Shown here: piece after piece, positions 26,187 through 34,125 of the stretch
Layout of the letters: the number at the start of each line of letters is the position of its first letter
Position numbering within the stretch: the first letter of the stretch is position 1
Origin: UBA1402 sp964575345
GTDB lineage: Bacteria; Bacteroidota; Bacteroidia; Bacteroidales; UBA1402
Length of the DNA stretch: 64,000 nt
Direction: 5' to 3'
Assembly (NCBI GenBank): GCA_964575345.1
Contig: CAZNQD010000006.1
Span: forward strand, 6,965 to 70,964
Position numbers and translations under genes: made by a program
Notes under the pieces: generated by a model
What the model saw: the letters and a program-made list of their open reading frames with translations, nothing else
The model's database searches: none
What the model was told of the DNA's origin: nothing

Positions 26187-27710
26187 ATGTCCGAATTCAA
26201 TACTGTACGCGTCCGTTTTGCTCCCAGTCCCACAGGCCCTCTGCACATCGGAGGTGTAAGGACCGCTCTTTACAATTTTTTATTTGCCCGGCATGCCGGC
26301 GGTACCATGATTTTACGCATAGAAGATACCGACAGCAAACGCTTTGTGCCCGGAGCCGAAGAATACATTGTGGAATCCTTGCAATGGCTCAATATCCAAA
26401 TTGACGAGGGCGTTTCTATGGGAGGCGCCTATGGCCCTTATCGCCAATCGGAACGGAAAGAAATTTACAAAAAATACGTAGCTCAACTGCTGGAACAAGG
26501 CAAAGCCTATCTGGCGTTTGATTCTCCCGAACAGCTTGAGGCAAAACGAGCAGAAGATCCTAATTTTCAATACGATGCCTCAAGCCGCCTGAGCATGATT
26601 AACTCGCTGACTTTAACTTCGGCTGAGGTCGACGAAAGATTGCAGGGAGGCGAAGATTATACCGTTCGTTTCAAGATAGAGCCTAATCGCAGTATAGAGG
26701 TGCAGGATATGATCAGAGGAAAGGTGGTTTTTAATTCGAGCGTTTTAGATGACAAGGTCTTATATAAGTCGGCCGATCAATTGCCTACCTATCACCTGGC
26801 CAATGTGGTGGACGATCACCTGATGGAAATCAGCCACGTAATCAGGGGAGAAGAATGGCTGCCCTCCACTCCGTTGCATGTTTTACTGTACGAAGCCTTT
26901 GGCTGGGACAAACAAATGCCCCTCTTTGCTCATTTGCCCTTGTTGCTTAAGCCCGATGGTAAAGGGAAACTAAGCAAGCGTGACGGCGACCGCCTGAATT
27001 TTCCGGTATTCCCGTTGGACTGGAAAGATCCTCAAAGCGGAGATATTAGCAAAGGTTATCGCGAAGCCGGCTATTTTCCCGGTGCAGTCATCAATTTTCT
27101 CGCTTTGCTGGGTTGGAATCCCGGGGACGACAGGGAAGTTTTTTCAATGGATCAATTGATAGAAGACTTTACCATAGAACGTTGCAGCAAAAGCGGAGCC
27201 AAGTTCGATTACGAAAAAGCCCGTTGGTTCAACCATCACTATATGCAGGAGCTGGACAACAGCGCCTTGGCAGAGAGCTTGTTACCCTTGATTGAAGCAA
27301 AAGGGTTCAAAACATCTCCCGCATTTGTAGAGGCCATTTTAGTTTATATTAAGGAAAGAATGTTTTTCCTGCAGGATTTTTGGGATCAGGCCTCCTATTT
27401 TTTTGTTGCCCCCGATCAATACGATGCCAAGACTGTGGCCAAACGCTGGAAGCCCGAATCTGCAGCTCAATTGGCAGAATTAGGCGTTTTCCTCGAAGGC
27501 ATCAGCGATTATTCCGATGCTGAAGCAATCGAAAGCGAAGTGAAAGCCTGGATAGAACAAAAATCATACAATATGGGTTTGATTATGAATGCTTTTCGAT
27601 TGACCTTGGTGGGCGAAGGCAAGGGCCCGCGCATGTTTGATATTGTCAGTCTGCTCGGGAAAGAAGAAACGCTGCAGCGTTTGCGTAGAGCCATAAAAAC
27701 GCTGGGATAA
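26187..27710 (+). CDS. gltX: Glutamyl-tRNA synthetase
   Basis: 507 residues from the ATG at 26187 (MSEFNTVRVRF). Class I synthetase with the HIGH-type motif FAPSPTGPLHIGGVRTALYN and the KMSKS-type motif KLSKRDGDRL, plus IRIEDTDSKR. It charges tRNA-Glu and is cytoplasmic. A discriminating assignment to GlnRS is unlikely, since bacterial GlnRS keeps different motifs. waaA follows 30 bp later on the same strand. Confidence 0.96.
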   Translation: MSEFNTVRVRFAPSPTGPLHIGGVRTALYNFLFARHAGGTMILRIEDTDSKRFVPGAEEYIVESLQWLNIQIDEGVSMGGAYGPYRQSERKEIYKKYVAQLLEQGKAYLAFDSPEQLEAKRAEDPNFQYDASSRLSMINSLTLTSAEVDERLQGGEDYTVRFKIEPNRSIEVQDMIRGKVVFNSSVLDDKVLYKSADQLPTYHLANVVDDHLMEISHVIRGEEWLPSTPLHVLLYEAFGWDKQMPLFAHLPLLLKPDGKGKLSKRDGDRLNFPVFPLDWKDPQSGDISKGYREAGYFPGAVINFLALLGWNPGDDREVFSMDQLIEDFTIERCSKSGAKFDYEKARWFNHHYMQELDNSALAESLLPLIEAKGFKTSPAFVEAILVYIKERMFFLQDFWDQASYFFVAPDQYDAKTVAKRWKPESAAQLAELGVFLEGISDYSDAEAIESEVKAWIEQKSYNMGLIMNAFRLTLVGEGKGPRMFDIVSLLGKEETLQRLRRAIKTLG

Positions 27711-27740
27711 TGTGATCTGTTTTCAATTAATCTGTTTATT

Positions 27741-28973
27741 ATGTATCGTCTCTTTTTTTCGGTGTACGTGGCTTTGTTCCATTTAGTTGCACTTTTTCAT
27801 AAAAAAGCCGGGAAAATAGTCAAAGGCCAGCAAAACAGTTGGAAGATCCTGAAGAACCTCAATCCCAAAAAGAACTATCTTTGGTTTCACGCTTCATCGC
27901 TGGGTGAGTTTGAGCAGGGAAGACCCTTGATGGAAGCTGTTGCCCGTACGTATCCCCAGTATTCTGTCTTGTTGACTTTTTATTCACCTTCGGGTTATGA
28001 GGTGCAAAAAAACTACCAGGGGGCCGATGTGGTTTGTTATCTGCCTTTCGATATGATGTGCAACGTCAGGCGATTTATAAAATTGGTGCAGCCCAAAGCC
28101 GTTTTTTTTATTAAGTATGAATTTTGGCCCAATTATCTGAAAGAATTAAATAAAAAGGCTATTCCTGTTTACCTTGTTTCCGGCGTGTTTCGCAAGAACC
28201 AGTTGTTTTTTAAACCTTGGGGTGGATTTTATCGCAGACTGCTCAGGCTCTTCAGTGCTTTCTTTGTTCAAAACGAAGCCTCAAAGGCTTTACTTAACTC
28301 CATAGGAGTAAACAACAAGGTCTTCATTACCGGCGACACCCGCTGTGACCGTGTTAAGGATATAGCCACTCATGCACCCGAACAGGAACGGATAAAAGAA
28401 TTTGCCCGTGATGCTATGGTGTTGGTCGCCGGCAGTACCTGGCCCGAAGACGAAGAAATAATCATTCCCTACGTCAATGCACAGACCGAATGGAAACTAA
28501 TCATTGCTCCGCACGAAATTGAAGAAGATCGCCTGAGAGAGATAGAAAAGCTCCTGAATCGCCCCTTCGTGCGCTATTCCGCCATGAAAAACGAAGACGC
28601 TGGAAGGGTTGAATGTATCATTATTGACAGCTTTGGATTATTGTCTTCGGTATATCGTTACGGGCAGACAGCCTATATAGGGGGTGGTTTTGGAGCCGGC
28701 ATACACAACATTCTGGAAGCTGCCGTTTATGGTCTCCCGGTTTTGTTTGGCCCCAATCATGCCAAATTCGAAGAAGCGCAAGCTTTGATCAAGGCAGGAG
28801 CCGCCTTTTGCGTAAATTCTCAAAACGATTTGGAAGACGACCTGGATAAATTTCTCGCAAGCAACAAGGCCCTGGCTCAGGCCGGAGAAAGGGCCCGGGC
28901 CTATGTGAAAGAAAAATCGGGAGGCACGGCTAAAATTCTGGATGTCTTGAAAGCCGAACTGTTTAAGGCTTGA
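27741..28973 (+). CDS. waaA: 3-deoxy-D-manno-octulosonic acid (Kdo) transferase
   Basis: 410 residues. It adds Kdo to lipid A precursor at the inner face of the cytoplasmic membrane. An N-terminal membrane anchor (MYRLFFSVYVALFHLVALF) precedes LWFHASSLGEFEQGRPL, the donor/acceptor motif with the catalytic Glu in a family-typical SLGE. The C-terminal half has AYIGGGFGAGIHNILEAAVYG, the donor-binding GT-B motif. The stop codon abuts the stop of the convergent flippase. Together with the MsbA-like exporter it shows an LPS-bearing outer membrane. Confidence 0.92.
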   Translation: MYRLFFSVYVALFHLVALFHKKAGKIVKGQQNSWKILKNLNPKKNYLWFHASSLGEFEQGRPLMEAVARTYPQYSVLLTFYSPSGYEVQKNYQGADVVCYLPFDMMCNVRRFIKLVQPKAVFFIKYEFWPNYLKELNKKAIPVYLVSGVFRKNQLFFKPWGGFYRRLLRLFSAFFVQNEASKALLNSIGVNNKVFITGDTRCDRVKDIATHAPEQERIKEFARDAMVLVAGSTWPEDEEIIIPYVNAQTEWKLIIAPHEIEEDRLREIEKLLNRPFVRYSAMKNEDAGRVECIIIDSFGLLSSVYRYGQTAYIGGGFGAGIHNILEAAVYGLPVLFGPNHAKFEEAQALIKAGAAFCVNSQNDLEDDLDKFLASNKALAQAGERARAYVKEKSGGTAKILDVLKAELFKA

Positions 28974-30500
28974 CTATTTCTTCAACCGGAAGCGGCTCAG
29001 GATGTTTCTAATGAGCGCATTGGCATCTTCGGAAATTTTCCAGAAATAAGTCAGTAAAACACCTGAACCAAGTAATATAGAGCTTTTCATGATGGCGTCG
29101 ATTACTTGAATGTAAACCACCTTCAGAGGCAATTTCAAAAATAAGGGGGTCAGGAAGCTCGTCCACAGCCAGTCGCACAAGAACAACAACAGAACCAGTA
29201 AGACAACCTGAGCTTGTTTCCATGAGAAAATGGAAGTGTTTACTTTCCAACGCACTAAACTAAGCAACAATAAATAAAAAACCAGATACGACAACAAAGA
29301 GGCTATTGCCGCTCCGTTAATGCCCCAGACCGGTATTAGAAAATTGTTGAGAATAATCGCGCTGGCTGTCAAAATAATAGTAAAGACAAGAGACACGTAA
29401 TAATATTTTGAATAGCGTAACACGATATCACCCACATTAAAAACAGAATTCAGCAATCGACTCAGTCCAAGAATAAAAACCACCCATTTCCCCGTCGCAT
29501 AAATTTCCCCGTTGGGTAAAAGTTCGAAAATCAAATCGATATTAATCCAGATAGCCAAAAAGATAAAAAAGCCCCCCAGCAGTTGATGCAAAGAAATACT
29601 CTTACATAAGGCGTTTGCTCTTGCAAAATCCTGTTCTTTTATGGCCTGAGAAATGTGCGGTCCCGAAATGGTTCCCAACGACCTGTAAGGAATTTCAATC
29701 ATAGAAGCCATATAGCCTGCAATAGCAAAGATGCCGGCATAATTCAGGCCCATTTTGGCACTGATGAAAAACGAATTGATGCTGGGAGCAATCACACCTC
29801 CCAAGGCTGCCGCTATTAAGAAAAAGGTGTAAAGGAAATAATCCTTAACCAGAGATTTCTTCAAAAACTTAAAATCAGGCTTGAAAGAAATTTTTTTGAG
29901 GCTGAATATATAAACGATGTTTAAAATTGTTGCTATACCGTATACTGAGCTGAAAGTAATAATAAAACCATCCAGGCTGATCATATCGAAGGCATAAAGG
30001 AGATAGGCAGCCAAGGTCAACACTCTGACCACTATTTCCCTGATAAATTTAGGCACCACAATTCTGAGCAGTAAATTGGAATTCACCTCAAAAACAGACA
30101 TGTAAAGTAGAAAGAAGCCTACCGGAAATATAAAGTCATAATAATCGACAAACAACGAGGAATTCTCGGCAAAGACTCCCGAAACGGGCTCTTTGAGCAA
30201 CCAAAACAGTATACTGTAGATTAAAAAGCCTATAAAAGGGACAAGCAGGGTCCAAAAGAAGAATCCATGATCTTTTTCACCTTCTTTGAAATAGGGGTAA
30301 TAACGAATGGCCGATGAAGTGGTGCCTAATTGGGCCAGGCCGGCAAATACGGTGGCGGCGTCGACCAACACGCGCGTCAATCCTATCTCTTCGGCAGTAA
30401 GGAAATTGGTAAGGACAAAAAAGGTGGTGAAAAAGCCAATGGCAATACCCACATAACTCACTACAGTTCCTTTGACACTTTGCCGGATGATTATGCCCAT
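28974..30500 (-). CDS. Polysaccharide flippase (Wzx-like, MOP superfamily)
   Basis: 508 residues with about 12 to 14 hydrophobic spans spread along the whole chain, starting with SVKGTVVSYVGIAIGFF, the usual opening of oligosaccharide flippases in Bacteroidota. The protein should flip lipid-linked glycan repeats across the inner membrane. Its position at the edge of a glycosyltransferase region supports that role. Divergent from the GT2 at 30600; no clean TAnnTTTG box is seen, only the near match TACATTCG upstream. Confidence 0.85.
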   Translation of the reverse strand: MGIIIRQSVKGTVVSYVGIAIGFFTTFFVLTNFLTAEEIGLTRVLVDAATVFAGLAQLGTTSSAIRYYPYFKEGEKDHGFFFWTLLVPFIGFLIYSILFWLLKEPVSGVFAENSSLFVDYYDFIFPVGFFLLYMSVFEVNSNLLLRIVVPKFIREIVVRVLTLAAYLLYAFDMISLDGFIITFSSVYGIATILNIVYIFSLKKISFKPDFKFLKKSLVKDYFLYTFFLIAAALGGVIAPSINSFFISAKMGLNYAGIFAIAGYMASMIEIPYRSLGTISGPHISQAIKEQDFARANALCKSISLHQLLGGFFIFLAIWINIDLIFELLPNGEIYATGKWVVFILGLSRLLNSVFNVGDIVLRYSKYYYVSLVFTIILTASAIILNNFLIPVWGINGAAIASLLSYLVFYLLLLSLVRWKVNTSIFSWKQAQVVLLVLLLFLCDWLWTSFLTPLFLKLPLKVVYIQVIDAIMKSSILLGSGVLLTYFWKISEDANALIRNILSRFRLKK

Positions 30501-30569
30501 AAATGCACTCTGTTTCCGTTGCGAATGTACGTATTTTAGACGAATAAATGCTCAGATTGTTTTTTTTCC

Positions 30570-30577
30570 TACTTTTG
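30570..30577 (+). promoter_or_regulatory. -7 box for the GT2/decarboxylase pair
   Basis: TACTTTTG matches TAnnTTTG, 22 bp before the ATG at 30600. Confidence 0.5.
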
Positions 30578-30599
30578 CAGATTATCTACTTAGGTATTC

Positions 30600-31589
30600 A
30601 TGAATAAAGAATTGCACTTATCTATCGTTGTTCCGGTTTACAACAGGCCAGGCGAAATTGGAGAACTCCTCGAAAGTTTGTGCAATCAGACCGATTCCGA
30701 TTTCGAAGTCCTGATAGTGGAAGACGGATCTACAATCAGCTGTGAAGAGGTTTGCGGGCAATACAGCGGAAAACTGCAACTAAACTATTTGTTTAAGCCC
30801 AACTCTGGCCGAAGCGACAGCCGAAACTACGGCATAGAGAGAGCCCGGGGTAATTACTGTTTAATCTTCGATTCCGATTGCATTTTGCCTCCCGCCTATA
30901 TACAAATAGTCAGAACACATTTGCGGGAGCATTACCTGGATTGTTTTGGCGGACCCGACAGTGCTGCCGGCGATTTTTCGACTATGCAAAAGGCCATCAA
31001 TTACGCCATGACTTCCTTTTTGACTACCGGCGGTATACGCGGTGGCAGCAATAAGAACGCTGCCTTTACACCACGTTCCTTTAACATGGGAATTTCAAAA
31101 GAAGTTTTCCTTCTGGTGGGCGGTTTTAAGAACATAGTTGGAGAAGACATCGATCTGAGTATTCGAATCAGGAAAGCCGGCTACAGTACAGGTTTGCTGA
31201 AGGAAGCTTTTGTATATCATAAACGCAGGATAGACTTAAGGCGGTTTTACAGACAGGTGAATACCTTTGGCAAAGGTCGGGTGCTCATATCACGCATGCA
31301 CCCAGGCTCAATGAAGGCATTGCATCTGCTGCCCCTGTTTTTTGTCTTGGGCCACGTACTATTGCTCATACTGAGTCTGGTTTTCCTGAATCCCTGGTTT
31401 TTGTTGCCCCTGCCGGTGTATATGCTTGCGCTTTTTCTGGATTCCCTGTTCAAAAACAGGCGTGCAGGCATAGCTGCGCTTTCGGTGCCGGCCGCCTATA
31501 TACAATTGTTTGGTTACGGCCTGGGGCTTGGCAGCGAAATATTAACAAAAAAAGCTTTCTCATCAACACAAGAAGAATTGTATAAATGA
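30600..31589 (+). CDS. Family 2 glycosyltransferase with C-terminal membrane segments
   Basis: 329 residues. The GT-A fold shows SIVVPVYNRPGEIGELLESL, VEDGST, NSGRSDSRNYGIERARG and the DxD-type IFDSDC. EDIDLSIRIRKAGY is the acceptor/base region. The last 80 residues hold two or three hydrophobic spans (LLPLFFVLGHVLLLILSLVF onward), so the enzyme is membrane-bound and probably extends a lipid-linked glycan. Donor unknown. The UDP-glucuronate decarboxylase starts 6 bp later, so they are likely co-transcribed. Confidence 0.88.
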   Translation: MNKELHLSIVVPVYNRPGEIGELLESLCNQTDSDFEVLIVEDGSTISCEEVCGQYSGKLQLNYLFKPNSGRSDSRNYGIERARGNYCLIFDSDCILPPAYIQIVRTHLREHYLDCFGGPDSAAGDFSTMQKAINYAMTSFLTTGGIRGGSNKNAAFTPRSFNMGISKEVFLLVGGFKNIVGEDIDLSIRIRKAGYSTGLLKEAFVYHKRRIDLRRFYRQVNTFGKGRVLISRMHPGSMKALHLLPLFFVLGHVLLLILSLVFLNPWFLLPLPVYMLALFLDSLFKNRRAGIAALSVPAAYIQLFGYGLGLGSEILTKKAFSSTQEELYK

Positions 31590-31595
31590 TACATT

Positions 31596-32582
31596 ATGAA
31601 AAGAATTTTGGTTACCGGCGGAGCCGGATTTTTGGGTTCTCATCTTTGCGAACAATTGTTGGCCCGGGGTAACGAAGTAATTTGTCTGGACAACTATTTT
31701 ACCGGCTGCAAGCGGAACGTGGTCCATTTGCTGGACAATCCCTATTTTGAATTGTTGCGGCACGACATTACCAAGCCTGTATATGTCGAAGTAGACGAAA
31801 TCTACAATCTGGCTTGCCCGGCCTCGCCTATACATTATCAGTTCGATCCCATTAAAACGGTGCAGACTTCTGTCATGGGAGCCATCAATATGCTGGGTTT
31901 GGCCAAACGAACCAAAGCCAAAGTCTTACAGGCTTCCACCAGCGAAGTGTACGGAGATCCCTTTGTGCACCCCCAGCCCGAAGAATACTGGGGAAACGTC
32001 AACCCCATTGGCATTCGTTCCTGTTACGACGAAGGGAAACGTTGCGCCGAGACCTTGTTTTTTGACTATCACAGACAAAACAAAGTCAGAATCAAGGTGG
32101 TCAGGATTTTCAACACCTACGGTCCCAGAATGCACCCCAACGACGGCAGGGTGGTTTCCAATTTCATTGTTCAGGCCCTCAGGGGGCAGGACATCACCAT
32201 TTACGGAGACGGGTTGCAGACCCGCAGTTTTTGCTATTGCGACGATTTGGTAGCCGGTCTTATTGCCATGATGAATACCGAAGAGTCTGTAAGCGGGCCG
32301 ATCAATCTGGGTAATCCTATGGAATTTACTATCAAACAGCTGGCTGAATTGGTGATAGAATTGACAGGAACCAAATCGGGTTTAGTTTACAAACCGGCGG
32401 CTTCGGACGATCCTATGCAGCGTAAACCCGTCATTGACAAAGCAAAACAAATACTCAACTGGGAGCCGGGCATACAGCTCAGGGAAGGCCTGATGCGTAC
32501 TATAGAGTATTTCGATACGATTATTAATACCGCTCAGGAGGAAGCTATGAAGGGGAAAGTGATTTATCGCAACGATAGATAA
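31596..32582 (+). CDS. UDP-glucuronic acid decarboxylase (UDP-xylose synthase)
   Basis: 328 residues, an extended SDR. VTGGAGFLGSHLCEQLL is the NAD motif. The family signature is unusually clear: DEIYNLACPASPIHYQFDP, ASTSEVYGDPFVHPQ and the catalytic IRSCYDEGKRCAE (YxxxK), then NTYGPRMHPNDGRVVSNF. It converts UDP-glucuronate to UDP-xylose, suggesting xylose (or a derivative) in the surface glycan. Its last 38 bp overlap the 3' end of the convergent methyltransferase gene. Confidence 0.93.
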   Translation: MKRILVTGGAGFLGSHLCEQLLARGNEVICLDNYFTGCKRNVVHLLDNPYFELLRHDITKPVYVEVDEIYNLACPASPIHYQFDPIKTVQTSVMGAINMLGLAKRTKAKVLQASTSEVYGDPFVHPQPEEYWGNVNPIGIRSCYDEGKRCAETLFFDYHRQNKVRIKVVRIFNTYGPRMHPNDGRVVSNFIVQALRGQDITIYGDGLQTRSFCYCDDLVAGLIAMMNTEESVSGPINLGNPMEFTIKQLAELVIELTGTKSGLVYKPAASDDPMQRKPVIDKAKQILNWEPGIQLREGLMRTIEYFDTIINTAQEEAMKGKVIYRNDR

Positions 32583-33327
32583 TTTCCTCGCCTGCTCTGG
32601 CCAGGCGTTGCCGCTCTCTTTGCTGAGCACTTAATTCGTAGTAAAGTCGGTCTTCTGTCACCAGAAAGCCGGCTTTTCTTAGTATTTCGGGATAATCTTT
32701 TCCAAATTGACGAACATGGTCGTATTGGCCGTAAAGTCGCCGACGTTCTTTGGGGTCAGTCACGGAAGGATCGCCAAAGGTGTTGACATTCATATTCAGA
32801 GGAACCAGCAAAATGGCCCAGCCCCCGGGTTTAAGCACCCGTTTGATTTCGGAAAGGGCCTTGTCCAGATCGGGTACATGCTCCAACACATGATTGCAGA
32901 GCAGGACATCATAGCTGTTGGCGGGCAAGGCGATGTCGCAGAGATCCAGCTTGAGATCGGCAATAGGTGAATCCAGGTCGGCAGTGGTATAGTCCAGGTT
33001 TTTCAAAGCCTTGAAGCGCTTCAGAAAGGGTTGCTCGGGAGCAAAATGCAAAACCCTGAGTTTGGCTTCAAAAAAAGGCGTTTTTTGTTTTAGGTAGAGC
33101 CACAAAAGGCGATGCCTTTCCAGGGATAAGCATTTGGGACAAAGCCTGTTGTCGGCGCTTTCGCCATAACCGTAGGGTAAAAATTTTCTGAAGCGGCTTT
33201 CACACACAGGACATTCCACCTTATCTCCAACATAGAAAGGCCTGATCAGAAAGCTGAATATATAACTGAGACGAATCAGCCATTGCCGGGGTATACGGGC
33301 CGTAAAAAAGCCTATTATTTTTTTCAT
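32545..33327 (-). CDS. SAM-dependent methyltransferase (Methyltransf_11 type) with N-terminal zinc-ribbon-like segment
   Basis: 260 residues from the ATG at 33327. An N-terminal Cys pair (VECPVCESRF, then RLCPKCLSLERHR) looks like a small zinc ribbon. The core has VLHFAPEQPFLKRF, YTTADLDSP, YDVLLCNHVLEHVPDLDKAL and RVLKPGGWAILLVP. I expect a small-molecule or glycan substrate given the neighbourhood. It lies 1 bp after the GT2 gene. The 99-codon upstream extension is antisense to nothing but overlaps the GT2 coding region, so it is rejected. Confidence 0.85.
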   Translation of the reverse strand: MKKIIGFFTARIPRQWLIRLSYIFSFLIRPFYVGDKVECPVCESRFRKFLPYGYGESADNRLCPKCLSLERHRLLWLYLKQKTPFFEAKLRVLHFAPEQPFLKRFKALKNLDYTTADLDSPIADLKLDLCDIALPANSYDVLLCNHVLEHVPDLDKALSEIKRVLKPGGWAILLVPLNMNVNTFGDPSVTDPKERRRLYGQYDHVRQFGKDYPEILRKAGFLVTEDRLYYELSAQQRERQRLARAGEEIIYRCDKSLSPS

Positions 33328-33328
33328 G

Positions 33329-34105
33329 TCAATGGTATTTTCGGGTAAAGGGGTAGCGCAGTGCCAGTATAAAATGGGCTCCCAGTGTGGCACAAAGTCC
33401 AAAATGCCTGCGCATGATGCGAAAACGTTCCTGCAAGGATTTTTTACGTTGTCTGGCCGAAAGGCCCGACACCATAAAGCGTGAAATATAGCTGTCGATG
33501 TAAGTATTTTGCCCTGAAACCGACAATACTTTACAAACCCAGTCGTAGTCGGCCGAGATGCGGTATTGCAGATCATATTCGGGAGCCAGCGTTCTGCGTA
33601 CCAAAATTGACTGATGGCAGACAACCAGGCCCATGAGCAGGCTTCTTTTGTTCAGTTTTGCGGGAGCAGTTTTATGTCTTTCGCCCAAAGCTTTATCGTA
33701 CCGATCGATAATCAGTGATTGTCCGTACAGCACATCGCTTAGCGGAGAATCTTCCAGCTTTTTCAGTATAAGCTCCAGGCTGTTGTTGTCGTAGATTTTA
33801 TCGCCGGCATTAATGAACCAGACAAATTCCCCGCGGGCCATCCTAAGGCCTTTGTTCATGGCGTCGTACAAGCCCTGATCGGCTTCGCTGATCCAGCGAA
33901 ACTGATCGGAGCCGATAGCAAAGCGAGCTTTGCTTACCAAGTCCTCGTACTTTCGGATGATTGTAGTAGTGTTGTCTGTAGAAGCCCCGTCCACCAGCAC
34001 ATATTCCAAATCAGAACCAGTCTGGTTCAGCACGCTCAGGATGGTTTTTTCCAAAAACTCCCCGGCATTGTAGGTAATGGTTATGATGCTGACTTTGGGT
34101 GGCAT
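33329..34105 (-). CDS. Family 2 glycosyltransferase
   Basis: 258 residues from the ATG at 34105 (MPPKVSIITITYNAG). GT-A motifs: NAGEFLEKTILSVLNQTG, VDGASTDNT, ISEADQGLYDAMNKGLRMA and the DxD-like FINAGDKIYD. This is the WcaA/WcaE-like subgroup, common in capsule and exopolysaccharide loci. No membrane span. Donor and acceptor unknown. It lies 20 bp after the YfhO-family gene and 1 bp before the methyltransferase. Confidence 0.87.
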   Translation of the reverse strand: MPPKVSIITITYNAGEFLEKTILSVLNQTGSDLEYVLVDGASTDNTTTIIRKYEDLVSKARFAIGSDQFRWISEADQGLYDAMNKGLRMARGEFVWFINAGDKIYDNNSLELILKKLEDSPLSDVLYGQSLIIDRYDKALGERHKTAPAKLNKRSLLMGLVVCHQSILVRRTLAPEYDLQYRISADYDWVCKVLSVSGQNTYIDSYISRFMVSGLSARQRKKSLQERFRIMRRHFGLCATLGAHFILALRYPFTRKYH

Positions 34106-34125
34106 TAGCAATATGATTATGCTTT

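Noticed and set aside
32545..33624. Methyltransferase with a 99-residue N-terminal extension
   Set aside because: The extension is antisense-free but lies within the GT2 coding region in another frame and has no motif; the ATG at 33327 gives the normal family start.
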